Shown: positions 1 to 11,765 of the stretch, piece by piece
Layout: the number at the start of each line of letters is the position of its first letter
Numbering within the stretch: the first letter of the stretch is position 1
Source of the DNA: Mesocentrotus franciscanus
Lineage: Eukaryota; Echinodermata; Echinoidea; Camarodonta; Strongylocentrotidae
Assembly: GCA_037976565.1 (NCBI GenBank)
Contig: CP137685.1
Location: forward strand, 22,979,796-23,043,795
Length of the DNA: 64,000 bases
Direction of reading: 5' to 3'
Made by a program: the position numbers and the translations under genes
Notes under the pieces: model-generated
Databases searched by the model: none
Seen by the model: the letters and a program-made list of their open reading frames with translations, nothing else
Told to the model about the DNA's origin: nothing

Positions 1-482
1 TCAAGTCTGTTATCATCATCTAACATCTCATAACTTTTATTTTGATAATCCATCATGAATATAATTCATATCAACCAGCATCCTCATATCAGGTTGACTT
101 GGATGAAAGCAGTACAATTTTTTGAAAGACTTACCAAAGAATAGATTTAAAAGTAGAGATCAGAAAAGTTTGACGCCTAGCTGTTGCCCAACTCATACAA
201 TGATCATGTTATGTTATAATTTGTTTTGTAAATATTATCATCTTTGATTTTTTTTTTCACTGGTCTGAAGAAACAATTTTGCTTCATGATTTGAGCATGC
301 TATTGTTTCCACCCAGCAGGCGAGCCAGTCAGCGGCCCGCTGATTGGTTGAGCACCATGTGCTTTGGCCAATAGGCCTTGTCCGTTATTGTTCCAATTAT
401 AAAAAATACACCTATATGATTAGATACTGGAATTGTAACAGTGAAAAAGTCACTGTTATCACTGAAATAATATAAATCTCAC

Positions 483-714
483 CTCTTATGTCATCCTGAA
501 GATAATCGTCTAGGGGGAACAGAGAATTACCAACCAGGTAATACTGTCCTATGAGATTCCTAGATGAGAGCTCAGACATAAACGTCTGGACCACAGAAGG
601 TTCCATTAGAAGTACAATGAACTTAGCCTCAGACTTAGCTGCTAATTTAATGAAGGTATCATCCCAATCTGTGCTGGAACCAATTGATAGTGCTTGAGAT
701 ACACAAATAGAGTT
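483..714 (-). CDS. Tandem-VFT protein, exon L10 (second copy of E10)
   Basis: A 232-nt exon of the VFT2-type domain, entered after ...CTTTAG (phase 0) and left at AGAG|GTGAGA (phase 1). It encodes the lobe II segment starting NSICVSQALSIG and including the strand KFIVLLMEPS and the stretch QYYLVGNSLF, matching the mGluR region between the lobe II Cys and the 'QWIGSDGW' strand. It has the same boundaries as E10 (12503-12272). One visible amino-acid difference is Thr for Ile in the DD[T/I]F stretch near 653. The next exon (equivalent of E11) would lie left of the window. Exon borders are read by eye and by phase matching. Confidence 0.85.
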
Positions 715-943
715 CTAAAGGAGAACAAAAATAGAAGGATTGTCTTAATTTATCTTAAAGAGAAAGTTGAGATATAAATGCCATTATTATTCATTATTCT
801 TGTGATTGACTGTGTGAGATGAAAATCTGTGATACAGCTGTGTTCAAATATCTCTGTAAATGGTCTGTGGAAGAGAGTGGAATAAGTTAGAGTACGGCTT
901 AATTAAAATCTATTTCTAAAAATCAATACAAGAAACTATTTAC

Positions 944-1311
944 CTGCTTTCCTATGCTCGTGAAGACAGATCTAGCGGATGAGAAGGTGGAAGTATAGAG
1001 CACCTGGACGTACCTGATCCCTCTCACACCCAGAGCTCTAGCCAAAGGAATGGTGTCAGCATACGTGTTGGGGGTCATCCGAGCGAAGTTGGGAACAGTC
1101 TTTGCATTGGAGAGTTGACTGTCGTAAGAATCGTACGCTATGAGAGGAACACCGTAGAAGGATAGGATGCGATTCACCGTCCAGACTTCATCGTCACTCT
1201 CCGGGCCGATGACGCCATAGACTAGCTCCTCGTAACCATCTCTGGTCGTTCTTTTACCAGACCCACCGGTCCCAAACTCTGCTTCTACTATGAATCGTTG
1301 GGCTGCTTCTC
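944..1311 (-). CDS. Tandem-VFT protein, exon L9 (second copy of E9)
   Basis: A 368-nt exon entered at TATGACAG|GA (phase 1) and left at AAGCAG|GTAAAT (phase 0). It carries the core of VFT lobe I: VYGVIGPESDDEVWTVN, then FYGVPLIAYDSYDSQLSN and GIRYVQVLY, corresponding to mGluR 'GVIGPGSSSVAIQ', 'IPQIAYSATS..LSD' and 'WTYVS'. Its protein sequence is identical to E9 (13100-12733), although several third-position bases differ. The ATC microsatellite at 1357-1700 lies just upstream of its acceptor in the transcript. Confidence 0.88.
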
Positions 1312-1356
1312 CTGTCATAAACAACAATTTGAGAAATTTTGTGTTGTTGATAAAAT

Positions 1357-1700
<344 letters not shown>

Positions 1701-2278
1701 TTAATATGATTATTTTATCAGGCAAAGACAAAATCAAGAAAACAGTGAATACAAAACGGCAGTAAGGTTTGAAGTACGTCACATGGACCCGAAGGTCTTC
1801 TTTTCCAATCCATGTGACATTACATAAATAAATAGCACAGAATAGCGAGATACAGCAAACAAATAATGAAATGCACGTATACCGGTAAGAGAAAAAAGAA
1901 AAAGAAAACATTTCATATCACATTTATACATGTTACGTCTCAAAAAGAAAAAGGAGAACACATGTACAAACGCGAACATATTTAATATTGCATAAGGGAT
2001 ATAAACAAAATATGCCTGTCAAAGTGTATTTATTTGTAGAGCCGAATGAAATTTACCCGTCTATGAGCATTGCCCTGTATATCACTGCACATATGCATTG
2101 CTACCTTCATGCTTAACCATCGTCTCCTTGCATTGTACGTGCAAGTAGAACTATATGCCTGGTCAATAGTTTTGGCTATACTGCCCAGCAGTCAGAAGTG
2201 AATTTTTGACCAAAAGTTGAAGTTTTAATGAATCAGGGGCCTAGAATCTTCATATGCAGTATACAATAAACAATATAT

Positions 2279-2716
2279 ACAGTCAAACCTGTCTTAGCGA
2301 CCACCTGTCTATAACGACCACCTGTCCATAACGACCACTTAAAATCCCCCTGTGAGATTTCATGTAGTTAAGAACCTGTGCACAACGACCACCTGCCTAT
2401 CGCGACCAGCAACCACTCATTTTGCTCGTTCATTTTTATTTCATTTAAATAATTTTTGATATGCCTAAAAGAAAAATGCCAGACAATTTCAAAGGAATAA
2501 AAATATTTTAAATCTTTTTGTATTTCTATTTTAACTAAAAACCGTACCACTCTTTGTTTATTGAATTTTCAAACACCGAAAAAGAAACTTGCATCGTTAG
2601 ATTTATCGATCGGCTTAAAATGGCCGCCAACGCCAACCTGTCTACAAAGACCACCTGTCTGCAACGACCACTTTTTGTGTTTCCCTTGGGCGGTCGCTAT
2701 AGACAGGTTTGACTGT
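2279..2716. mobile_element. MITE with ACAGTCAAACCTGTC terminal inverted repeats
   Basis: The left end reads ACAGTCAAACCTGTC, and the right end (GACAGGTTTGACTGT) is its reverse complement. Internally it carries several copies of CGACCACCTGTCTATAA-like subrepeats. Size is about 440 bp and there is no coding capacity. It lies in the intron between L8 and L9, and the same element sits at 14177-14613, so it predates the duplication. Confidence 0.85.
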
Positions 2717-2769
2717 ATCAAAGTTAGGGCAGTTTGAAGTAGCAATCCGGCAAAGCAAAGATGACATAC

Positions 2770-2986
2770 CAGCTACTCTCTTATTAGAGCAGGTGTCAAA
2801 TCCATCCATGCCCAGTGATATGGCAGGCAAGAGGTTTCCATCATTGTTGATTTGATCTAGAGCATACAGCATAGCTTCGAGACGAAGGACGCCCTCTCGA
2901 CGGATTTGACCACACCCTTGAGTAGATTCACTCCAGGAATGCACAGAAAACAGTCCACCTAAGATAATGTCACCACCCATATACAC
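2770..2986 (-). CDS. Tandem-VFT protein, exon L8 (second copy of E8)
   Basis: A 217-nt exon entered after ATTTCAG (phase 0), left at GCTG|GTATGT (phase 1). It opens a VFT domain: VYMGGDIILGGLFSVHS, then QGCGQIRREGVLRLEAM, LYALDQINND, LLPAISLGMDGFDTCSN. This matches the mGluR start 'GDIILGGLFPVH...CG.....G..RLEAMLFALDRIN' and the 'DTC' motif; its two cysteines (C in QGCG and C in DTC) are the usual lobe I disulfide pair. Protein identical to E8. Upstream in the transcript is the N gap, so the preceding exon cannot be seen. Confidence 0.88.
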
Positions 2987-3700
2987 CTGAAATAACACAA
3001 ACATATGAGCGTGTAAGTATGAGCGGATTTTTTGTGGTTGAATTTGGTTTATTAGGTTTGGTTCAGTTTAAAGATACTATGTCACTTTTGCAGCCAACAT
3101 CAAAATCTGTAGAACTTTGCATGAATTATGAATATGTCATGTATGTCCTATCTGTGAAATTTAAACGTTAGCAGTGTCCTAATATTCAAATTATGCAAGG
3201 AAACCCGTTTACTTGCTAGACTTCACTGTCAGACACTATTGAGTGACTAACTGGCTTTTTCATCTTTGTGTCCTAACATTCAAATTACGCAAGGAAACCT
3301 GTTTACTTGCTAGACTTCACTGTCAGACACTATTGAGTGACTGACTGGCTTTTGCTTTGGTAATAACATACATAAAATGAGCTGTAAAGGGTACATGAGC
3401 ATTTGTCTACATCAATAACCCACTTCTTGTAGGCCTAATGGCCAAAATTAAACTGATTGAATCTTTGCACAGCATAAAACGTACGACCATTCGGTACAAT
3501 GGTCTGAAAAATCAGACTATTACTTACTGGCTCTATAGCTCCTAAGTCGATTCGACAACTAATAGTCATTATTTTCCCACTTAAAGACATTTTCAAGCCC
3601 CCCCCCTTTTGTTAGGGAAGTTCTAAATTAGCATTGTCTTTCAAATGCCGTTGGAATTTAACCTTTTCAGTTTTTTGGCCTGCAAATGGGACATAGTACC

Positions 3701-4022
3701 TTTAAAGGTATACCCCAGTTCTGGTCATGCGATTGCATTGTAAAAGAAACATTGTGGAATCGATCAGAAAAGGTTGATCATCTAGCATATAGTATTAGTG
3801 TGTACTGCAAGGTTCTGGAATCATCAAAATGATAAGAAATTTGGCCCAGTCTTGGTAGAGTTACAAGCACTGTACACAGAAAGATGTATATGGGACTATA
3901 TACGCCAAAATTTGTATCATCACGTATTAGTCAAAACATATTCCTTCACATGATTGGTAATAAGAGCTTCCATTTCATTTTTTTAATAGGGGGGCGTTTC
4001 CAAAACTGGTCTATACCTTTAA
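3701..4022. mobile_element. ~400-bp MITE family 'AAAGGTAAAGACCAG', internally deleted copy
   Basis: It begins TTTAAAGGTATACCCCAG and ends AAACTGGTCTATACCTTTAA, an inverted pair. The interior (GCGATTGCATTGTAAAAG; ACTGTACACAGAAAGATGTA) matches longer copies at 17429-17834, 20605-21009 and 51533-51940 but lacks about 80 bp in the middle. It is non-coding and lies within the VFT gene intron upstream of L8. Confidence 0.85.
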
Positions 4023-4969
4023 GTTTCTATGATGTTTTTGTTGATCATGACACCTGTAAGGGCTCATTCAGATATATGACACAGCAAAAATGCAGCGTTT
4101 TTCTATGATGATGTGAATTGTAATATTCGTAACATTTCTCCATCTTATAACTCAGAGCTCAGTGAATGTGGGCAGGACCTTTGTTGCGCTAATTTGCCGT
4201 TCATTTATGCATGTACAAAAAACCATGGCGTTTTACTGTGTCAAATCTGAACGACCATTAGCATTGAATAACTTGTAATACACCTAATCTGACAAATTTC
4301 TTTTGCACTAATACTTCCTAAAACAAATATTCTTAAAATGATATTTTCAAATAAATATACATGAAAATCCCCAAAACATCCTTTAAAAATGCATGAAAAA
4401 ATTAGGGCAAGGGCAATTAATAATGTACATCCATGTATTCTCCTCTTAAAGGTAATACAAAGTTTTGGTATGGGGTCATGAATATGGTTCAAATTAACAT
4501 ATTGGAATTTGGAAGCATACGGTATGTGATTTTACAATATTCAATGATCGTTGTCGCGGTTGAAATCGAGTCTAAAGTGATGAAATTGTAAATAATAAAC
4601 TCTCTATGTTGTATAGCTCCCTCTCAAGACTTTACTTTAGCTTTAAAACAATGTTTCTTGACTACAATCGATCGATTTGCTATTCCTGTTTTGGAAATTA
4701 TATATCAGAACTGCATGTTCTGAGATTTTCATGGTCGCAGCTACCATGGAATGGCCTTAGGCGCTATTTGAAATATTTGAAATTTACCGGGAGTACCGGG
4801 AGCACCGGTAAATTTTGATTACGTATTCAATTTACTCGAAAGCAGAAGTGTTTTAGAGGCTAAATTTCTAGTGCTTATAATACATCCACAGGGGCATCCA
4901 AATATATCAACATTTTAAAGAATTACTATCCATCCAATTATTAAAATTTCCCAAAACTTTGCATTACCT

Positions 4970-5355
4970 TTTAATAATAATAATGATAATAATAAATCTG
5001 GATTTATACAGTGCTTAATTGAAATACCGTCTCCAAGTGCTTAACAGATATTATTATTACCCCTGTCATTAGATTCATGCATGCACAATGTGCACCATCT
5101 CCACTCCCTGAGGAGTATATCTACCATTATGGTCACTGTGAGGGCATATGGCAATTACTATCACAAAGGCTTTCGGAGTGCCAAATGTAGATTAATGCCT
5201 TGCCAAATGTAGATTAATGCCTTGCCAAATGTAGATTAATGCCTTGCCAAATGTAGATTAATGCCTTGCCAAAGGACATTAGTGCCGTGTCAGGGATCAA
5301 ACCCATAGCATTTGTATTTCCAGTCAAGTGCTCAAATCACTCGACACTCCAACAC
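4970..5355 (-). mobile_element. tRNA-derived SINE-like element with a 22-bp x4 internal tandem repeat
   Basis: The sequence contains GGCATATGGCAATTA, TTGCCAAA and CCACTATACC-type SINE landmarks, also seen at 38236-38466. On the minus strand the 5' part resembles a tRNA-like head: the plus strand shows AGGGATCAAACCCATAGCA, a degenerate B box. At about 5184-5272 the unit GCCAAATGTAGATTAATGCCTT is repeated four times. The same element is at 16882-17256. Confidence 0.6.
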
Positions 5356-5439
5356 CTCCTCATTTACCTTTAAACACTATAACAAAGGTCTATAGATGAT
5401 TCATAAGAATTCCCCAAATAAACATGATAGAAGAATTAT

Positions 5440-5486
5440 TTTCTTCCTTCCCTCCTTCTTTCCTTCCTTCCTTCCTTCCTTCCTCC
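5440..5486 (+). repeat. (CTTC)n microsatellite
   Basis: Run of TTCC/TTCT tetranucleotides next to a MITE, also present in the right copy at about 17347-17391. Confidence 0.9.
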
Positions 5487-5524
5487 TTATAATCATTTAT
5501 CAGCAAGGTGCCAATCTGCTCTAC

Positions 5525-5899
5525 TTTAAAGATAAAGACCAGTTCTGGTCATGCGATTGCATTGTGAAAGAAACGTTGTGCAGTCGATCAGAAAAGGTTG
5601 ATCATCTAGCATATAAGTATTGGTGTGTACTGCAAGGTTCTGAAATCATCAAAATGATAAGAAATTTGGCCCAGTCTTGGTAAAGTTACAAGCACTGTAC
5701 ACAGAAAGATGTATATGGGACTACGCGACCCGTCGCGATATCTATTTGGTCCCAATAGATATAATATTTACCAAATATATCAATTAGTAGGCGGTTACCT
5801 GACTTTCCCAGCAAAATTTGTATCATCACGTATTAGGCAAAACATATTCTTTCACATGATTGGCAATGAGAGCTTCCATTTCATTTTTTTGAGAAAGGG
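5525..5899. mobile_element. ~400-bp MITE family 'AAAGGTAAAGACCAG', truncated by gap
   Basis: Starts TTTAAAGATAAAGACCAG and runs through the full family interior up to GAGAAAGGG, where the N gap begins. The right copy (17429-17834) shows the missing terminal inverted repeat. The assembly break therefore falls inside a high-copy repeat, a common cause of mis-joins. Confidence 0.9.
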
Positions 5900-6399
5900 N
5901 NNNNNNNNNNNNNNNNNNNNNNNNNNNNNNNNNNNNNNNNNNNNNNNNNNNNNNNNNNNNNNNNNNNNNNNNNNNNNNNNNNNNNNNNNNNNNNNNNNNN
6001 NNNNNNNNNNNNNNNNNNNNNNNNNNNNNNNNNNNNNNNNNNNNNNNNNNNNNNNNNNNNNNNNNNNNNNNNNNNNNNNNNNNNNNNNNNNNNNNNNNNN
6101 NNNNNNNNNNNNNNNNNNNNNNNNNNNNNNNNNNNNNNNNNNNNNNNNNNNNNNNNNNNNNNNNNNNNNNNNNNNNNNNNNNNNNNNNNNNNNNNNNNNN
6201 NNNNNNNNNNNNNNNNNNNNNNNNNNNNNNNNNNNNNNNNNNNNNNNNNNNNNNNNNNNNNNNNNNNNNNNNNNNNNNNNNNNNNNNNNNNNNNNNNNNN
6301 NNNNNNNNNNNNNNNNNNNNNNNNNNNNNNNNNNNNNNNNNNNNNNNNNNNNNNNNNNNNNNNNNNNNNNNNNNNNNNNNNNNNNNNNNNNNNNNNNNN
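5900..6399. other. Scaffold gap (500 N)
   Basis: Exactly 500 N. A round figure usually marks a gap of unknown length, so the rest of VFT4 and any further domain could be missing here. Order and orientation across the gap rest on the assembler. Confidence 1.
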
Positions 6400-6592
6400 T
6401 CAATAAAAGTTCTCTATTGACATGTCTGAATGGAAGTTTAGGTAATCGAGATATTGCATAGTATTTACCAGCTCTATATCTTTAACGATGTGGTTCTACC
6501 TCTGTGTGATACAATTATGATTTTCAACAATCGTGCATTTTGTGTTCCAGACATGTCCTTTCGTGCCATTACATTATGCTAAGCCACTTTAC

Positions 6593-7098
6593 CTGAGTAT
6601 ATTGATATTCCTGTGACACTGTCGCTGTATTCGACACCAGGTCAGGCCTTCCTCCACTCAATACTGCAGCAATCTGGAACCATGGTTGATGATTCTGAGT
6701 CAATGCACCACTCAAGAAAGAGAGAGCTCACTCACACCACGGCTAGCACTTTGACAGGTATCTAACGTGGTAGTACCGAGGGTTATACCTGGTAGGATGC
6801 GGTCGTCTGAGTTGATCTCATTGATGGCATACAGCATGGCTTCAGCATCAATGACACCGTCGATGCGTAGTGACCCACAGCCTATACTGATATCCTGTGG
6901 CTGGTCATGTGCAGCAAACAGAGCTGCTATCTGGAGCTCACCTCTCCGTTCGATGACTGTAGGTCGGGTAGCCGAGGCTTGTGAACATTCTGCGCATCGA
7001 CCGGTGCAGTTACTTTGTAGAGAATTGACTTCTACTGCATTGTTGTAGAATTGAACATTCTGAGAAATCACAAGGTTACCTGATACCCATGTTCCAAC
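6593..7098 (-). CDS. Tandem-VFT protein, exon E15: VFT3 tail, Cys linker, start of VFT4
   Basis: Entered after ATCCAG (phase 0) with VGTWVSGNLVISQNVQFYNN, the mGluR 'IGTW' tail. It continues with CTGRCAEC, a minimal Cys linker, and then a new VFT start: GELQIAALFAAHD, IGCGSLRIDGVIDAEAM, LYAINEINSD and LDTCQSASRG. Frame 1 stops at a TGA near 6722, but the neighbouring frame stays open through QPWFQIAAVLSGG to the donor CTCAG|GTAAAG at 6593. It aligns there with lobe I of VFT3, so the reading frame breaks by 2 nt at a CTCTCTCT run. The alternative is a 41-nt intron from GGT|GTGAGT to ACTCAG|AAT, which would also restore frame but is very short. Confidence 0.75.
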
Positions 7099-7498
7099 CT
7101 GGATTTATTAAAAAAAGGAAATTTAAAAAAAGATTGAATTTGATTATAAAACTAAAAGCACTGCCATTGAAGCTTTCCTCTTTTCAATATATACATCGGT
7201 CTTCTATCTACATACATCGGTCTTCTATTTACATCGGTCTTCCATATACATACTGCAAAGATTCCTCTAGATGAATTGAAAATCATTGAAAATTGATGAC
7301 ATGATTTTTTTCAAGCAACTTTTCCTCCCAACCCCCCTGCCACCCCCGCCCGAAAAAGGTCAAAATTGGGTACAATATCTTCATGTATCTCACCAATGGA
7401 TATTACCATTGACATCCCCCTGTAATAGTTTTAAAAAACATTGCCATGAAAAAAATAGTAGAAGAATTAAAAATGCATGACAATAGAGGAATAAATAC

Positions 7499-8755
7499 CT
7501 TGTTAAAAGTAAGGCTGTCATCAAAGTTGATGATATTGTATCTAGGTTGACCATCGCCTTGTTCATCAAACGCGAACTGTCTCCCATCGGCACCAAGAAA
7601 ACTGGCCCTTCTAATATGATCATGAACAATCAACGGATTGCTGTAGATATCATCGCAGGTTCGTACTCCCTCAAATTCGGACACAAGCTCTTTATGGCCT
7701 CATCAGTCCAACAGCAAAAGCCAAGACAGCATTGATAATATATTTGACTTCCGTAGCCTGGGTATACTTGTCCATGAAATCCAGGTAGCCTGGAGTACAG
7801 GGGGTATCAAAGCGGTATGGTTTGCCACTGATTTGACATTGGAAGACATCCATCACATAATCTTGCCACCAAGGGTTGCGGTTGTTGCTGTAACTGGTGT
7901 GGAGAGTGAAGAAGGTCTCAAACCCTTGCACAGTATTGTCTTGCAGTTCAACGATAAGTGCCCCTCGAGCCACCCTGGTTGCATTTGCTGTGATGTCCTT
8001 GCGATTGCCCCAGGTATCACCACCGATCCACTGCAAGTCAAAGGCTTCTACAGCCTCTGCAGCCTCTAGGACACCTTTGGTGTGGGCACCTGATGTCAGG
8101 AGTACAACCACCTTGGCCTGAGGATTAGACATCAGTGATGAGACAATGCCAGGGTAGTTCACCACTCCTGTTGCAGGAACCCCTAGAGCCATAGCAAGAC
8201 ATACTCCTGCATCCCTTGCATGCTTTCTAAACTCCGCATAGATATCATTCCCATAAGCGTTATCAGAGTAAACAACAGACACGTAAAACCAGTCGAATCT
8301 CGAAATCAGATCAACCAACGCGTTTGCTTGTTGGGTGTCGGAAGGTAGCGTGCGAAGAAAATACGGATATTTTTCATCATCGCTCAGTTCTGTGGTGGAG
8401 GCCCCAAAGCTTACCTGGTTCACCATCAAACTATTGAGCACATCTGCAATAGCAAGGGACGTATCACTGGTCTGTCCACCTATTATCCCTGCAATGCTCA
8501 CGCTGGTTGCGAAGTATCCCGTCCTATACTCCACCGTACCCCCTACATAATTAGACACCTCTCTGCGGGCTTTATCACCACTTCCACAGGTATCGAAACC
8601 CACCGCACCCAGCTTGAAGTTCTGGAGGATGGTGTCATCATCGTTGACCGTGTCCACAGCAAAGAGGAATGCTTCAAGGAGCTGCATGTTGTGCGTATTA
8701 ACACGACCTGTGCATGTATACTGATCGTCAGCCTCCTCAGAGATACCAAAGAAAC
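7499..8755 (-). CDS. Tandem-VFT protein, exon E14: almost all of VFT3 in one exon
   Basis: Entered at CTACAG|GT (phase 1), left at AACAAG|GTATTT. It holds a whole VFT domain of about 415 residues: TCTGRVNTHNMQLLEAFLFA, VGFDTCGSG, SIAGIIGGQTSDTSLAIADV, VNQVSFGASTTELSDD, FDWFYVSVVYSDNAYGND, FDLQWIGGDTWG and RNPWWQDYVMDVFQCQISG. These follow mGluR/CaSR lobe order exactly. VFT1 and VFT2 are split over 6-7 exons, but here there is no intron. Near 7680-7712 the frame breaks twice: conservation needs first DEAIKSLCPN and then FEGVRTCDD in the next frame, consistent with two single-base losses about 30 bp apart. Without them the exon length is 2 nt short of the phase requirement. Confidence 0.85.
7680..7715 (-). 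other. Double frame break inside exon E14
   Basis: Reading the minus strand, frame a ends AFAVGLMRP-stop, frame b gives DEAIKSLCPN (the conserved Cys-Pro of the family) and frame c gives FEGVRTCDD, which continues to the exon end. Two 1-nt deletions, one in CTGATGAG and one in the T run of AATTTGAG, explain all three. Base-calling error near a poor assembly join is the simplest cause; early pseudogene decay is the alternative. Confidence 0.7.
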
Positions 8756-8911
8756 CTGTAGGTGAGAAAGATAGTTCCCATGGTAAATCACAAGGTATGA
8801 GTACATATAGATCTAGATGAACTGATCACATACATACCCACTACCTGAAAGTGAATAGTTTGTAAAAAAGCTCTGATTACATGCAAGTGCCAAGATAAAA
8901 GAGACCAGGAT

Positions 8912-9168
8912 AGTGTTTCACACAGACTAAGATCGACTTTAAGTTGGACTTAACTATGGCAGGCCGCTCATGCCACTGTTTGCTCTCACCATTTACTGGC
9001 ATTGGTCTCTCAAGGGAAGTACAAATCGTGGTCACAAATCTACAGAATTTACCTTTTTTTGATATTATCTAAAGATCATAATGGTGAGAGCAAACAGTGG
9101 CATGCATGGCCTGCCATAGTTAAGTCCAACTTAAAGTCGATCTTAGTCTTTGTGAAACATTCCCCTGG
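8912..9168. mobile_element. Fold-back MITE, TIR GTGTTTCACAAAGACTAAGA, complete copy
   Basis: The left arm TTTCACACAGACTAAGATCG...TTAAGTTGGACTTAACTATG reappears inverted at the right end (CATAGTTAAGTCCAACTTAA...CTTTGTGAAACAT). Arms are about 75 bp, total about 257 bp, with no ORF. It lies in the intron between E13 and E14. Related copies are at 9374-9983 and 19904-20199. Confidence 0.9.
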
Positions 9169-9373
9169 GACCATAAAGTGAAAAGGTTAAAATCAATGTT
9201 TGTTTAATAAACTACATCCTGTGTGTGGACCCTTAAAAGGAAATCATGATAAAAATATGACTGCCAAAATGTATTTTCAAAAGATTATTTACCGATCGGA
9301 AAGTTTGAATATACCGGTAGTGCAGGTGTCTTACTATGCTCAACAATAATAGCAATCAATAGTCAAATTTACA

Positions 9374-9983
9374 CCTGGGGAGTGTTTCACAAAGACTAAG
9401 ATCAACTTTAAGTTGGACTTAACTATGGCAGGCCGTTCATGCCACTGCTTGCTCTCACCATTTACTGGCATTGGTCTCTCAAGGGACGTACAAATCGTGG
9501 TTTACCTTTCTTGATAGTTCATTATTGAAGGAAAAAATATCTAAAGATCATAATGGTGAGAGCAAACAGAGGCATATACAAGATATTTTTATTTGGTCTT
9601 TGCAAACAAGTTACATAGCAATTTGGTTTCCACTGGCGGTACAATAATATTCAAGAAAATACATAATTACAAGAAATAAATATATCACGTGTATAGAAAT
9701 AGATGAAATAAGGAACAATGCGTGCAACAGATAATGAATCAACAAAAGTGGTCATTGGTACTTCAAATCATGATTTTCAGAATTAAGCATTGGTCATTGG
9801 TATTTCAAATTATAAATAGTTTCAGTATTAATTTCTGACGCAGAAATTCAACGTTGAACCTTTGAGTTAAATTTATGAACAGAGTCGGGAACAAAAGAAT
9901 ATCTGAATCGTGAATCGTGAATGGCCTGCCATAGTTAAGTCCAACTTAAAGTCGATCTTAGTCTTTGTGAAACACCCCCCTGG
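9374..9983. mobile_element. Fold-back MITE of the same family, split by ~350 bp of unrelated sequence
   Basis: The left arm and most of the centre (9374-9575) and the right arm (about 9921-9983, ending CTTTGTGAAACACCCCCCTGG) belong to the family of 8912-9168. Between them are about 350 bp of AT-rich sequence starting ATACAAGATATTTTTATTTG that other copies lack, so a second insertion has landed in this copy. Confidence 0.8.
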
Positions 9984-10098
9984 AGTGGCAATGTGCAGAC
10001 ATGAGCGCTTTACAAGACTCCCCTGGTTTTATTATTATCATTATTAATGAAGGGCACTGACTCTTTCTATCCAGCATGATAATTGTGCTTTGCCTTAC

Positions 10099-10273
10099 CT
10101 CCTATCCAGAGATCTCCCTGTATATAAGCTGTTTGACCTTTATCAACAGTGTTGCATTCATCGCATATCCCTGTGCACTGTGTCGAAGGGTCGGTCAAGG
10201 CTTGCCCATTCTCATTATACACTGTCAAGTTTGCATCAGTCGTGACAAAGGCATAGGAGATATAGGATGCAAT
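10099..10273 (-). CDS. Tandem-VFT protein, exon E13: VFT2 tail and Cys linker
   Basis: A 175-nt exon, acceptor TTGCAG|ATT (phase 0), donor GGAG|GTAAGG (phase 1). It encodes IASYISYAFVTTDANLTVYN, then QCTGICDECNTVDKG and QGDLWIGG. The first part corresponds to the final strands of an mGluR ligand-binding domain; CTGICDEC is the short linker that stands where the nine-cysteine domain normally begins. It then runs into the first strand of the next VFT (DLWIGGFFGI across the E13/E14 junction). Confidence 0.85.
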
Positions 10274-10550
10274 CTGCAAGTAGAAAGAAAAGAAGGAAAA
10301 AGGTAGGTTATGTTTGTGACATGTGATATCGAGACCAGTTTCAATTGCAAGGTGTATATCCCCTGCCAGATGTGATTTTAATAGCGGTACAAACTTTTTA
10401 TAAGCCCCTCCGAGAAAAAATGTTTGCTAATAAATTAATTTAAGTAAAGCACAAGTCCCCAAAGCCCCCCCCCCCCATAATTCTAGGATCGTGTCTGCTC
10501 CAAGGGAGTGGAGATGGTGCATACATTGTATGTGGGCTTGGTATTGGAGG

Positions 10551-10738
10551 CTATCGAGATGGCTCAGTGGTAAAGGAGTGGTCTTGTTACCGAGAGGTCT
10601 CAGTTTTTATACTACTAAAGTGGTTTTGCTATTGCCCTTTGGTAAGGCGTTTAATCTTCAATACCAAGTCCCTCGAAGAGGACTTAAAGCCGTCGGTCCC
10701 ACGGTTGCTTACATGCTTTCTTAGCAGTCATGTAAACT
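10551..10738 (+). mobile_element. tRNA-derived SINE
   Basis: Contains GATGGCTCAGTGGTAAAGGA (A-box-like) followed by GGTCTTGTTACCGAGAGGTC and a tail CTTAAAGCCGTCGGTCCCAC. The same body is found on the minus strand at 55776-55965, where the B box GGGTTCAAAACC is better kept. No coding capacity. Lies in the intron between E12 and E13. Confidence 0.75.
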
Positions 10739-10781
10739 AAACCATCAAACCATCAAACCAGCTATTATTACAAGGTCTTAC

Positions 10782-11086
10782 TTGAACAGGACTGAGACCA
10801 CCAGATCCGGACTGCTGGTAGTTGTAGATATAGAAACTGGTAACCACATCTCCGATACTATTAAAGCGAATATGCTCTTGATTGAATGGACTGGTGAGCG
10901 ACTGACGGGTGATTTTCTGGAACAGTTCACTGCCTTCACTGGCAATCATATCTGTACAAATCTGGACAGAGGAAGGGCACTTTTCTTGCTGGAGATCATG
11001 AAGAGATCTTGCCATGGTGAACGTTGCATCCACGACATCAGCAACGGTTGGATCAAAGATATCATCAATAGATAGAGCTTCATTAC
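10782..11086 (-). CDS. Tandem-VFT protein, exon E12
   Basis: A 305-nt exon, acceptor TCATAG|GT (phase 1), donor GTTCAA|GTAAGA (phase 0). It encodes VVDATFTMARSLHDLQQEKC followed by CPSSVQICTDM, ELFQKITRQS, EHIRFNSIGD and TSFYIYNYQQ. This matches the mGluR segment 'VYAMAHALHNMHRDLCPG..GLC' through 'F...GD....YDIYNFQ', the last part of lobe I/II crossover. Phases join it to E11 and E13 without a break. Confidence 0.88.

Positions 11087-11765
<679 letters not shown>

Noticed and set aside
7680..7715. A small intron to explain the frame break in E14
   Set aside because: No GT...AG pair gives both conserved stretches in frame; two single-base losses fit better.
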